Assembly (NCBI GenBank): GCA_963575745.1
Contig: CAUYUJ010018465.1
Location: 74,374 to 138,373, forward strand
Direction of reading: 5' to 3'
Source: Prorocentrum cordatum
Taxonomy: Eukaryota > Sar > Dinophyceae > Prorocentrales > Prorocentraceae
Length of the DNA: 64,000 bases
In this document: piece after piece, positions 43,846 through 52,140 of the stretch
Position numbering within the stretch: position 1 is the stretch's first letter
How the letters are laid out: every line of letters begins with the position of its first letter
Notes under the pieces: model-generated
Told to the model about the DNA's origin: nothing
Database searches by the model: none
What the model saw: the letters and a program-made list of their open reading frames with translations, nothing else
Program-made: the position numbers and the translations under genes

Positions 43846-43891
43846 GAGCCAGTTTTGTGGGCCTCCTGATGTCCAACCTCCTGGCGATGGC

Positions 43892-46800
43892 ATGCTGCCC
43901 TTTGCTGTGTCTGCGTCGCCGATTTCCTCATCTCCCCCGCCTGGACTTTCCCGTTCGGTTCGGGCTCGCCTTTCCCGCGCCCAGTTGATCGAGGAGCGTA
44001 CTCGGGACACCGTGGAGTGCCTCAACTTGCTTGGGGGCTACGCCACACCGCGGGTCGCGCCAGAGCGCCTCTCACATCTGGATGTTTTGTTGCATCGACG
44101 TGTTCGAGGGCTGCATCGTGATATGGCTGCCCCTCCGAGCACGTCGGCCCAGGAAGCCTGCTCAGAGCTTTTGGGCCGCCCGTGTCTGCACTGCGACACG
44201 GCCAGCGACTTGCCGCTGAGGCCCTACGCTCCGCACCTCGTGAGCTGGCCCGAGTTGGGAAACGAGCCTCAGTGGCTCGCGGATCGGCTGGGGACACGCG
44301 AACGATGCTCTCTCTTGGACCTCGACCATGCTTTGCTGCTGCCGCCACCGAGCTTCGACGAGGCCGTGGAGACAGAGGGGAGGCCCACGTTGTACATGGA
44401 CTCTGTGCTGGAGCGGAACAGGCCGCTCTACCTTGAATTCATCCAGTCGGGCGTCTCGCGGGGCGTCTTCGTCTTAGGGGAAGAGAGGGCCGAGGACGTC
44501 TCCGCCTTCTTCGTGGCTAAGAAGGACGAGCGGATAAGGATGGTGCTGGACTGCAGGCGTAGCAACCAGCGGTTTCAGCCTCCTCCGTCGGTCAGCCTGT
44601 TCTCCGCCGCGGGGTTCGCGGACCTCGAGGTGCCGAAGGACACGCCCCTCTACTACGCGGGGGTGGACGTCCAGAACGCGTTCTACCAGCGCAAGCTGCC
44701 GGCCTACCTGCGGTCGCACTTCTGCTTGCCGAAGGTCACCGCGGGCGAGCTTGGCATCAGCAGGCTTGACGGGGGGCGTGTCCCGCCCTGGGCCTGCCTT
44801 TACCCACAACTTGCCGTTGTTCCCATGGGGTGGAGCTGGGCACTCTTCTTCGTTCAGAAGGCTCACGAGCGGACGCTGGACCAGCACGACGCCCTGAAGC
44901 CCGAGCTGCGGGCGGTCGACTTCGTGCCGGTCCCCAGCCCGCTCGAGGAGCCCATCCACTCGCTGTGCGTCGACAACGTGCTCGTGGTCGGCACCGACCG
45001 TGAGGCCGTGACCAGGGTCAGGCGTGAGGCCTCCAAGGCGCTGGAGGGCTCCGGCCTGGCCGTCCACGACGAGACCGACGCCGCTGAGAGCATGGCCATG
45101 CTCGGCGGGCAGCTGCATGGATCGCCTGCCCGCGCCACCTTGGCGCCACGGAGGTTCTGGAAGCTGTGCATGGGGCTCGGCTACTTGGTTCAACGGCGCC
45201 CCCGCGTCACCAGCCGTGACATCGAGCACGTCATCGGCCACTGCACGTTCGCCGCGCTGTGTCGGCGTGAGAGCTTGAGTTGCTTCGGCGCCGTCTACTC
45301 GTTCGTCCAGCAGAATTGCCAGCGCGCCAGGCCCCTCTGGGCGTCGGCACGGCGCGAGTTCAGGATCTTCCGCGGCTTGCTGGTCACGCTCGTCTCGGAC
45401 CTCGACGCCGAGTGGTCCACCAAGGTCGTCATGACTGACGCCTGCCAGACGGGCCACGCCTCTGTCGAGGGCGAGTGGGACCTCTCCGAGGTGCAGAGTG
45501 CTGGTCGCTGGCACGAGCGGTGGCGGTTCCGCCACACGCGTGAGGCGGACGGGGGTTGGCGGCCGCGCGACCGCGCGGCACGTGCGGCCGAGGCCGCCGA
45601 GCTCGATGCACACCCGTCTGTTCTGTTGCGCCAGGGTCTCGCCAACAAACGATTCCCTGAAGTGTCGACGCACGCCATCCGCCGCACCAGCTGGTCGACC
45701 ACGCACTACTCGCCACTCTTCGGCAAGGGGCCCATGCATCGTAGGGAGGCAAGGGGTGACTTATACGCCGTGAAGCTGATCCTGTCGGACGCGGACTCCT
45801 GGGGGAAGAGGCGCGTCGTCTTGGGGGACAATCCAGCACTCGCACTTGCACTATCTAAAGGACGTTGTCGTGATACATTTCTGCTCAATATCTTGCGGCG
45901 AGGCGCCGCCTTGACTCTCGCCTCGGGGGCCCGCATGCATCGACGATGGGTGCCCAGCGAGTTCAATGCGGCCGACGGTGACAGCCGCTCCCGCGAGGGT
46001 GCTGCAGGGCGCGCTGCATCTGGGGCCAGCTGGCGCGCTGCCGCGGCGCGCGGGCGCCAGCTTCGGCACCGCCGCAGCTCGGCGCGGGGCCCCGAGGGCG
46101 ACAGTCGGCTCGACAGCGGCTGGCCCGCGGCCCCAGCGGCCCCGCCTGGACTCGAGCGTAGCCCCGCCACTGGCAGCCGCGCGCCCGCTGCGGCCCCGCG
46201 GCCTGGCGGCGCCGCCGTCGGCCAGGCGGCTGAAGCGCAGCGCGCCTGGGAGTGGCCCGACAGCGCAGGCCCCTCCGCAGCCCTCGGCGGCTCGGACGCC
46301 GGCGCGCCGCAGCTCGGGCCCCCTGGGCTCGCCTGCCTTGCGCCGCCGCGAGGCTCTGACTCGACGTCCGTCGGTGGTGCTGGCGGCCCCGCGCAGCATC
46401 CCCCTGCGGGAGCTGCCGCGCTCTGTGCAGCGCCGCCTGGACGCTGGGGAGCAGGCGCGGGACACCACCCGCCAGCTCTCCATCACCGAGGCAGCCGCGG
46501 TGGGACGGCGGAGCCGACTGCAGTACACGCGGCTGCTCGAGCTGTTCCTCAGGCGCAGCCGCTTGACGTCTCTGGCTGCGCCTGCTGCCGACACGGACGC
46601 CGCGGTGGTGAGGTTCTTCGACGAGCTGTACCTCGAGGGGAAGGTCGCGTCGACGGGCGAGAAGCTCCTCGCCGCGATCTTCATGCACGTGCCCGACTAC
46701 CAGAGCAAGGGGAAGCTGGCCCTGCCGCGCGCCTACCGCGCGCTGCGAGGCTGGCGCCTGCTGCGGCCATCGCGGACGCGGCGCCCGCTGCCCTGGGCGG

Positions 46801-48202
46801 CTTGCATGGGCGTGGCGCGCCAGATCTGGAGGATCAGCGGCCGCCCCGCCCTCGCGGTGTTCTGGCTCCTGATGGTGGACGCGTACCTGAGACCTGGCGA
46901 GGCGTTCCGCCTGACCTGCGGCCAGGTGATTCCTCCGCAGGCGCACATGCCCAAGGTGACGATCCACATCAACCCCGACTACATGAAGAGGCCGAGCAAG
47001 ACTGGCGAGATGGACGAGACAGTGGACGTGGCACGTCCGTGGCTGGGCAACCTTCTGGTTCGGCTGGCCCAGGGCCCGCCCAGCGCCCCCCTGTGGACGT
47101 TCTCCATGACGGAGGCCAAGGACGTGTTCGAGCGCGCGGCTCGCGCGCTGCACTTGGACAAGCTGCTGCCCGTGCTCTACACAGCCCGACACAGCGGTGC
47201 GTCCATCGACCGCTTCACGGGGGGGATCTCGTTGCAGGAGGTCCAGCGGCGCGGCCGCTGGCGCCGACCGAGCTCGGTCAGGCGCTACGAGAAGCGCGGG
47301 CTCATCCAGGCGGTGTGGAGCGAGATGGGGCCCTCAGCCAAGGCATGCTGCCTCCAGGCCGAGGCCGAGCTGCCCTCGCTGCTCGGCGTCGCCTCGCTAT
47401 CCGCCAACGCTTGAGCGACCCCCGCGCCAAGAGACACGAGTATTTCTATGTAGAAATCTTCTCGGGCTCAGAACATTTCTCGAATTCGTTGCGCCGTCGT
47501 GGTTTCAGAGTGTACTCTTTTGATGTGCTGCAAGGGCCCCAAGGTGACCTCCCGAGGCCCGCTGTCTTTAGGCGCATCTTGAGAATGATCAAGTCCGACA
47601 AATGTCTCGGTGTGCTAGCTGGTGTGCCATGTAAGTCGTTCTCCATTGCCCGAGGAGGCCGTAATGCAATCAGATCGTCGCAAGCTCCCTCTGGCCTCCC
47701 CTCGCTCCCGCCTCATCTGCAATGCCTGGTAGACGAGGGCAACAAACTGTTTCAGGTGTCCTGTAAGATCTTTAAGTGCTGTAAACAGATGCGGGTTCTT
47801 TTTTTGTGGGAGAAACCTCAGTCATCCTACATGTGGAAAATGGATGCTGCCGTCCAGATGTTTCGCTGGCCCGGGGTCCGCGACATTATAACTAACTATT
47901 GCGGTTGGGGCACGCCGCGGTGTAAACCCACTAGGCTGAGATGCTTCCTGCTGCCGAGAGCCGACGACTTGTGTAAGCGTTGTAAAGCTGTTCGTGGCAT
48001 CTGCTCGTTCTCTGGAAAGAAACACCAGATTCTCCAGGGCCGAGACGGCCTGGGCATTCACTGGACCGCTCGCGCCGCAGCTTACCCTCACGTGCTTGCG
48101 AATCGAATGGCCGATGTGTTTCAAGATGCTGCATTCGATCGTGTCTTTCGGCAAACCATCCGCCTGTACCCCTTCCGCGTGCATGACCCCGAGCCGCACT
48201 GA
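43892..48202 (+). CDS. RT-RNase H frame of the YR element, open through to the methyltransferase
   Basis: From ATG 43,892 (residue 1), the RT core spans about 180-410: motif A AGVDVQNAF (D259), motif B VVPMGWSWALFF (309-320), motif C CVDNVLVVG (359-367, with Asn replacing the second Asp of the usual YxDD), then MLGGQL. RNase H follows: MTDACQTGHA (about 514-523), LGDNPALALA and FNAADGDSR. These are the RT and RNase H of DIRS-type elements. Past about 46,000 the frame stays open but becomes Ala/Arg/Pro-rich, because it is the antiphase of the recombinase ORF. It then re-enters sense sequence at the methyltransferase (47,345 on). The RT-RNase H protein probably ends, or shifts frame, near 46,000. 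Confidence 0.88.
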   Translation: MLPFAVSASPISSSPPPGLSRSVRARLSRAQLIEERTRDTVECLNLLGGYATPRVAPERLSHLDVLLHRRVRGLHRDMAAPPSTSAQEACSELLGRPCLHCDTASDLPLRPYAPHLVSWPELGNEPQWLADRLGTRERCSLLDLDHALLLPPPSFDEAVETEGRPTLYMDSVLERNRPLYLEFIQSGVSRGVFVLGEERAEDVSAFFVAKKDERIRMVLDCRRSNQRFQPPPSVSLFSAAGFADLEVPKDTPLYYAGVDVQNAFYQRKLPAYLRSHFCLPKVTAGELGISRLDGGRVPPWACLYPQLAVVPMGWSWALFFVQKAHERTLDQHDALKPELRAVDFVPVPSPLEEPIHSLCVDNVLVVGTDREAVTRVRREASKALEGSGLAVHDETDAAESMAMLGGQLHGSPARATLAPRRFWKLCMGLGYLVQRRPRVTSRDIEHVIGHCTFAALCRRESLSCFGAVYSFVQQNCQRARPLWASARREFRIFRGLLVTLVSDLDAEWSTKVVMTDACQTGHASVEGEWDLSEVQSAGRWHERWRFRHTREADGGWRPRDRAARAAEAAELDAHPSVLLRQGLANKRFPEVSTHAIRRTSWSTTHYSPLFGKGPMHRREARGDLYAVKLILSDADSWGKRRVVLGDNPALALALSKGRCRDTFLLNILRRGAALTLASGARMHRRWVPSEFNAADGDSRSREGAAGRAASGASWRAAAARGRQLRHRRSSARGPEGDSRLDSGWPAAPAAPPGLERSPATGSRAPAAAPRPGGAAVGQAAEAQRAWEWPDSAGPSAALGGSDAGAPQLGPPGLACLAPPRGSDSTSVGGAGGPAQHPPAGAAALCAAPPGRWGAGAGHHPPALHHRGSRGGTAEPTAVHAAARAVPQAQPLDVSGCACCRHGRRGGEVLRRAVPRGEGRVDGREAPRRDLHARARLPEQGEAGPAARLPRAARLAPAAAIADAAPAALGGLHGRGAPDLEDQRPPRPRGVLAPDGGRVPETWRGVPPDLRPGDSSAGAHAQGDDPHQPRLHEEAEQDWRDGRDSGRGTSVAGQPSGSAGPGPAQRPPVDVLHDGGQGRVRARGSRAALGQAAARALHSPTQRCVHRPLHGGDLVAGGPAARPLAPTELGQALREARAHPGGVERDGALSQGMLPPGRGRAALAARRRLAIRQRLSDPRAKRHEYFYVEIFSGSEHFSNSLRRRGFRVYSFDVLQGPQGDLPRPAVFRRILRMIKSDKCLGVLAGVPCKSFSIARGGRNAIRSSQAPSGLPSLPPHLQCLVDEGNKLFQVSCKIFKCCKQMRVLFLWEKPQSSYMWKMDAAVQMFRWPGVRDIITNYCGWGTPRCKPTRLRCFLLPRADDLCKRCKAVRGICSFSGKKHQILQGRDGLGIHWTARAAAYPHVLANRMADVFQDAAFDRVFRQTIRLYPFRVHDPEPH
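45966..47414 (+). CDS. Tyrosine recombinase of the YR element
   Basis: A 482-codon ORF starts at ATG 45,966, inside the RNase H NAAD codons but in another frame. An N-terminal Ala/Arg/Pro-rich region (1-150) precedes a helical core-binding domain (about 165-265) and the catalytic domain. Active-site candidates are R309 (AYLRPGEAFRL), K345 (SKTGEMDE), R408-H409 (YTARHSGAS), W432 and nucleophile Y441 (SSVRRYEKRG). The usual HxxR first histidine is Tyr here. The RHSGAS block fits DIRS-type recombinases. It would resolve and integrate circular cDNA at the split repeats. The overlap of recombinase and RT ORFs is typical of DIRS elements. Confidence 0.88.
   Translation: MRPTVTAAPARVLQGALHLGPAGALPRRAGASFGTAAARRGAPRATVGSTAAGPRPQRPRLDSSVAPPLAAARPLRPRGLAAPPSARRLKRSAPGSGPTAQAPPQPSAARTPARRSSGPLGSPALRRREALTRRPSVVLAAPRSIPLRELPRSVQRRLDAGEQARDTTRQLSITEAAAVGRRSRLQYTRLLELFLRRSRLTSLAAPAADTDAAVVRFFDELYLEGKVASTGEKLLAAIFMHVPDYQSKGKLALPRAYRALRGWRLLRPSRTRRPLPWAACMGVARQIWRISGRPALAVFWLLMVDAYLRPGEAFRLTCGQVIPPQAHMPKVTIHINPDYMKRPSKTGEMDETVDVARPWLGNLLVRLAQGPPSAPLWTFSMTEAKDVFERAARALHLDKLLPVLYTARHSGASIDRFTGGISLQEVQRRGRWRRPSSVRRYEKRGLIQAVWSEMGPSAKACCLQAEAELPSLLGVASLSANA
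47345..48202 (+). CDS. Cytosine-5 DNA-methyltransferase-like protein carried by the YR element
   Basis: 285 codons from ATG 47,345, which overlaps the recombinase 3' end by 70 bases and is in the RT frame. Motif I is EIFSGSEHFSNSLRRRGF (about residues 37-54), resembling the DLFSG...LEraGF SAM site. A GVPCKSFSIARG segment (93-104) resembles the catalytic PC motif of C5 methyltransferases. WEKPQSSYMW resembles the ENP-type motif VI region, and a Cys-rich stretch (CGWG, CKRCKAVRGIC) follows. The stop lies 41 bases before B1. GC is visibly lower here than in the preceding ORFs, suggesting separate origin. Recurrent capture of cytosine methyltransferases by eukaryotic retrotransposons, including in dinoflagellates, is known. 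Assignment to the methyltransferase fold is stronger than to C5 specificity. Confidence 0.72.
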   Translation: MLPPGRGRAALAARRRLAIRQRLSDPRAKRHEYFYVEIFSGSEHFSNSLRRRGFRVYSFDVLQGPQGDLPRPAVFRRILRMIKSDKCLGVLAGVPCKSFSIARGGRNAIRSSQAPSGLPSLPPHLQCLVDEGNKLFQVSCKIFKCCKQMRVLFLWEKPQSSYMWKMDAAVQMFRWPGVRDIITNYCGWGTPRCKPTRLRCFLLPRADDLCKRCKAVRGICSFSGKKHQILQGRDGLGIHWTARAAAYPHVLANRMADVFQDAAFDRVFRQTIRLYPFRVHDPEPH

Positions 48203-48243
48203 CGGCAGTGAGCCGATAGCGACTTTTGGTGCCTCGAATGTCG

Positions 48244-48373
48244 GCACGGATCTGTAATGTGCGTTGTTGTGTGTGTCACGCCGGCGTGCTCCCAGAGTTG
48301 TGCTGTCTGCAAGGTCACCACATGCGGATGACATATATGAAAGTTCTGTGTAAAAGGACGGGTGGGGAATCTC
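48244..48373 (+). repeat. Split direct repeat B1
   Basis: 130 bases from GCACGGATCTGTAATGTGCG to GGTGGGGAATCTC, matching B2. Confidence 0.92.
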
Positions 48374-48374
48374 C

Positions 48375-48436
48375 GACATGTCCTCAGAACGTGCAGGAGA
48401 TGAATACACAGAGTCCGATACGTTTCGCTCAAGCCT
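48375..48436 (+). repeat. Split direct repeat A2
   Basis: Copy of the left terminus A1, placed directly after B1. Confidence 0.92.
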
Positions 48437-48508
48437 CCCTCCCTGTCTGAACTGGTGCACGACCTACCCGCCCTAGCTTTTGGCGGGCCGCAAGCAATTG
48501 TCTTGGCT

Positions 48509-48640
48509 GCACGGATCTGTAATGTGCGTTGTTGTGTGTGTGTCACGCCGGCGTGCTCCCAGAATTGTGCTGTCTGCAAGGTCACCACATGCGGATGACA
48601 TATATGAGAGTTTTGTGTAAAAGGACGGGTGGGGAATCTC
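48509..48640 (+). repeat. Split direct repeat B2 (right terminus)
   Basis: 132 bases. It differs from B1 by a TG insertion and a few substitutions. GAT microsatellite resumes immediately after. Confidence 0.92.
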
Positions 48641-48775
48641 TTGATGATGATGGTGATGATGATGATGATGATGCTGATGATGATGATGCTGATGATGATG
48701 ATGGTGATGATGATGATGATGATACGAGGCTGCTGCTGATGATGATCCTGACGACGATGACGCTGATGATGAAGA
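48641..48775. repeat. GAT microsatellite, right part of the interrupted tract
   Basis: TTGATGATGATGG onward continues the GAT tract that ended at 41,885. Confidence 0.93.
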
Positions 48776-49209
48776 TGAGGAGGAGGATAATTATGCTGAC
48801 CTGGAAGACGCGCATGGCGAGGAGGAGGAGGAGGCAGAGGATAATGATGAGGAGGAGCAGGAGGAGCAGGATGAGTAGGACTAGGAGGGAGAGGGGACAT
48901 GAGACGGAGTTGGAGGTGGAGCCGCCGAAGGGGGGAGGAAAATGAAGTGGAGCCGGACGCGGAGGCGGAGGACGCAGCCATTTTCACGTTTGCCCTCTGT
49001 TGGTAGTTTCTCGGCTCGCACGTGCTTTAGATGACGCTGGCGGCAGTCACAGGAACTCGCGCCGCACCCCGCAGCAGCGCTCGACGGTGCATGAGGGCGC
49101 TCTGGCCGATCGAGGCTGCATCACGCCAGCTTGACCGTTATCCCGACGAGCCGAGGAGGCCCGCTTCATGCGATGTTCAGGTCGCGGGCCTAGTCAGGGC
49201 CTTCCTCCC
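48776..49209. other. Unassigned DNA
   Basis: GGA-rich to about 48,890, then unique sequence. AGCCATTTT at about 48,976 matches nine bases of the spliced leader, probably by chance. Confidence 0.4.
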
Positions 49210-49260
49210 TCCTCCTCCTCCTCCTTCTCCTCCTCCTCCTCCTCCTCCTCATCCTCCTCC
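49210..49260. repeat. CCT microsatellite
   Basis: Short CCT run with single-base variants. Confidence 0.9.
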
Positions 49261-49407
49261 ACAGTTACACAATATGAATACTACTCTCCTCCATCCCCTG
49301 ATGGCGTGCGGAAGATAGCGGGCACCCCTCCGCGTACTGTTTTTTACACACAGGATTTCCCGGAGTTGGGTTTTCGCTTTTTTATTTCAAAATGATGCTC
49401 TCGCTGA

Positions 49408-49590
49408 GGCGCGGGCTTCATTTTCGGGCTTCCGCTCGTTCCGAATCGTGCTCCCCCTGCAGCGCTGGCCTCATTTCTGTGCTTCCGCTCGTTCCGAATC
49501 GTGCTCCCGCTGCAGCGCTGGCCTCATTTCCGCGCTTCCGCTCGTTCCGAATCGTGCTCCCGCTGCAGCGCTGGCGTCATTTCCCGTGCC
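49408..49590. repeat. Tandem repeat of about 54 bp, 3.2 units
   Basis: Units share GCTTCCGCTCGTTCCGAATC, GTGCTCCCGCTGCAGCGCTGG and CCTCATTTC. Confidence 0.9.
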
Positions 49591-49890
49591 ATGCCACGGC
49601 ATGCAATGCAATGCTAGGTTGCGTTCCGTTGCGCGATGCCATGCCTTCAGCTACAGCTGCCATATCCATTGCGTAAGTGCCACGTCCTGCTATGCCATGC
49701 TACGCTTTGATCTTCAACACCATGCTATGCAATGTTCTATTCGGGGCCGCTGTGCGATGCCATGCTTTGCGTTGCAAAGCTTTGTGATGCAATTCTTCAC
49801 TACGCGACGCCACGCCATGCTGTGACATACTACGCTTTGCGGTGCTCTTCTACGCCATGCCATGCCGTGCTCTACAATGCATTGCGTACC
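49591..49890. repeat. ATGCCATGC-rich degenerate repeat
   Basis: GCCATGC/GCAATGC/TACGC elements recur irregularly over about 300 bases. Confidence 0.65.
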
Positions 49891-50014
49891 CTTTCGGGAT
49901 CATTGCCCTGCTCAACTTCCGACTGTGCGAGTAGAGAGGGGATCTCCGCCATGGTAAGGGATGGGAGGGAGGGGTAGGATGTCAGATATGACGCGAGCGC
50001 ACCTAGCTTGTCCT

Positions 50015-50175
50015 CCCCCTCCTCCTTCTCCGCCTCCTCCCCCTCCTCCTCCTCCTCGTCCTCCTTCTCCGCCTCCTCCGCCTCCGCCTCCTCCTCCTCT
50101 TCCCTCCTCCTCCTCCTCCTCCTCCTCCTCCTCCTCCTCCTCCTCCTCCTCCTCCTCCTCCTCCTCCTCCTCCCC
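50015..50175. repeat. CCT microsatellite
   Basis: CCT with CGC and TTC interruptions, pure from about 50,107. Confidence 0.96.
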
Positions 50176-50462
50176 CTGGGCGCCTGGACGGGACGCAGTC
50201 GATGAGGGGTGGAGGAGCGGGGCCCCCCCGAAGCGCCCAGGGGCCCAGGGGTCCGAAGCGGCGCCCAGGGGTCCGCTGTCCTGGTCGGCCACACGCAGGA
50301 GTGACCTTTCGCGCTGGAGCGACTTTCGGTGCTCTGCTTTCGGGGGTCGCTGCCAGGGGGCCACGTCCGAACCCTACCCCTACCCCCCACGACTGCCGAC
50401 GAGGAGGGTGAGGTTCACTTCGCTCGGGAGCTCCCGAGCGGAGTGACCCCCGCCCTCAGAAA

Positions 50463-50463
<1 letters not shown>

Positions 50464-50504
<41 letters not shown>

Positions 50505-50566
50505 GCGTGTGCGTGTGCGTGTGCGTGTGCGTGTGCGTGTGCGTGTGCGTGTGCGTGTGCGTGTGC

Positions 50567-50618
<52 letters not shown>

Positions 50619-50652
50619 GTGTGTCTGTGTGCGTGCGTGCGTGCGTGCGTGC

Positions 50653-50690
<38 letters not shown>
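50464..50690. repeat. GT microsatellite with GTGCGT and GCGT blocks
   Basis: GT, then (GTGCGT), GT, (GCGT) and GT again, in discrete blocks. An alternating purine-pyrimidine tract of this length could adopt Z-DNA. Confidence 0.97.
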
Positions 50691-50879
50691 AGTGTGGGTG
50701 TGTGGGGGTAGTGGTAGGGTTCGCATGTGGCCCCCCTAGCTGCGGAGCTGGGCCCAAGCACGCAGGCCGCTTTTGTCGCACCGCGCGCAGGGGCTGGCAG
50801 GCCGCGCACCAGAGGTCACTCTTGCCCAGGGTTTGCTCCTGCGCGTCGCCGGCCTGGTCGGTCAGCCGCCGAAGGGGTC

Positions 50880-51005
50880 CCAACTGGTGACCCTGCGACA
50901 ACGCCCCCAAGAGAGCCCCAAGAAGGCCACAAGAGGCACCCAAGAGACCCCAAGAGGCCCCTAAGAGGCCCCCAAGAAGCCCCCAATAAGCCTCCAAGCG
51001 GCCCC
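50880..51005. repeat. Degenerate AAGAGGCCCCC repeat
   Basis: About ten imperfect 11-12 base units (CCCAAGAGACC, CCTAAGAGGCC). Confidence 0.7.
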
Positions 51006-51084
51006 GCGGAAGAGCTGCGATGCATGCCCAAGCAGGTGGCCTCGCGGTGGCGACCGCCAGCAGCGACGCAGCTCAAGACCCCAG

Positions 51085-51360
51085 CGGCCGCGGATGTGGA
51101 TGTTGTCGGGCGTGCACCCAGAGTAAGTAGCGCCGTCCTGAACCAACTGGTCACAGGGGGCCTGGTTGACCAGGACCAGCCTCGGGCAGGGGTTCACCGC
51201 CGAGGATACGCGGCCAGGTCGAACCAGGGGTGGGAAAGTATCCGTAGCACTCCAGCAGCCGTGGATGTGCATTTTCTTTTGTGGTGCATCCATCATAAGT
51301 AGCGTTCTCGTGAGTCAGCGAGTCACGAGGGACCTGGTTGGCCAGGATCCGTTGGCGCGT
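51085..51360. repeat. Diverged direct duplication of about 174 bp
   Basis: GCCGCGGATGTGGATGTTGT (51,088) and GCCGTGGATGTGCATTTTCT (51,262) each lead to AAGTAGCG, a CTG/GTG-rich link and CCTGGTTGACCAGGA / CCTGGTTGGCCAGGA. Confidence 0.65.
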
Positions 51361-51799
51361 GCGGCGAGGTCGTGCCATTCGGCATGCGCTGTCCGCAAAC
51401 GTACCCTGTACGGGTCCTCCGTGTGAGAGCGTGCGCGGCACGTGGCCACCACCACCATCGCTGGGACTGACCAGGTCAGTGTCGTGGGGGAGACCCCAGT
51501 AGCCGAAATTGCCAAGCATTCTTGTGCACTGTTTTTGTTCACGACGCAGGGGGTATGTGAAATTATGTATGCAAGGCCAGAGCCGTCGATTAAGCATCAA
51601 CGTTGATTTTCCCACGATATCAAATCACGCGACTGCCGCGCGCTCCTCTCCTTGCTTCCTCGCCCTCCTCGCCCTCTTGCCTTCCTCTCCCCTCACCGGC
51701 GTCGCGGCCGCGGCACCAGACAGCGACGATCCCGAGCCAACATTTGGCCACCGAGATCGGCCACTGCGCACCGAGTGAGTCTGCCGGGAACGATGAGCG

Positions 51800-52140
51800 C
51801 TCGCCTCCCCCTCCTCCTCCTCCTCCTCCTCCTCCTCCTCCTCTCCTCCTCCTCCTCCTCTCCTCCTCCTCCTCCTCCTCCTCTTCTCCTCCTCCTCCTC
51901 CTCCTTTCCTCCTCCTCCTCCTCCTCCTCCTCCCTTCCCCTCGTCCTCCTCCGCTTCCTCCTCCTCCTCCTCCTGCGCCTCCTCCTCCTCCTCCTCCTCC
52001 TCCTCCTCCTCCTCCCCTCCTCCTCCTCCTCCTCCACCTCCTCCTCCTCCTCCTCGTCCTCCTCCTTCCCCCCCCTCCTCCTCCTCCTCCTCCTCCTCCG
52101 CCTCCTCCTCCTCCTCAGCCTCCTCCGCCTTCTCCTCCTG
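51800..52140. repeat. CCT microsatellite block
   Basis: Imperfect CCT over about 340 bases with single-base deletions and substitutions. The translations are poly-Pro, Ser, Leu, Arg or Glu. Confidence 0.96.

Larger units (their letters stand above)
41886..48640 (+). mobile_element. Complete tyrosine-recombinase (DIRS/Ngaro/PAT-like) retrotransposon with a methyltransferase ORF
   Basis: The 6,755-bp element has split direct repeats: A1 (41,886-41,947), coding region, B1 (48,244-48,373), A2 (48,375-48,436), B2 (48,509-48,640). This A1-ORFs-B1-A2-B2 layout is the hallmark of PAT/Ngaro-type YR retroelements, which integrate through a circle with a tyrosine recombinase. Coding order is small hydrophobic ORF, Gag-like, RT-RNase H, YR (overlapping frame) and methyltransferase-like. 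No LTR and no target duplication are seen, as expected for YR integration. The ORFs show no obvious break, and A1/A2 differ at one base, so the copy looks young and possibly functional. It sits inside a GAT microsatellite. Confidence 0.92.

Noticed and set aside
46020-47344. Middle of the 1,436-codon frame as a novel Ala/Arg/Pro protein domain
   Set aside because: It is the antiphase of the tyrosine recombinase ORF, and high GC keeps it stop-free; kept only as an architecture question.
48976-48985. AGCCATTTT as a spliced-leader gene or relic
   Set aside because: Only nine bases match and the following sequence (CACGTTTGCC) is unrelated to the leader.
50464-50690. Origin of replication or regulatory GT element
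   Set aside because: It is a dinucleotide microsatellite; no associated gene or motif supports a specific role.
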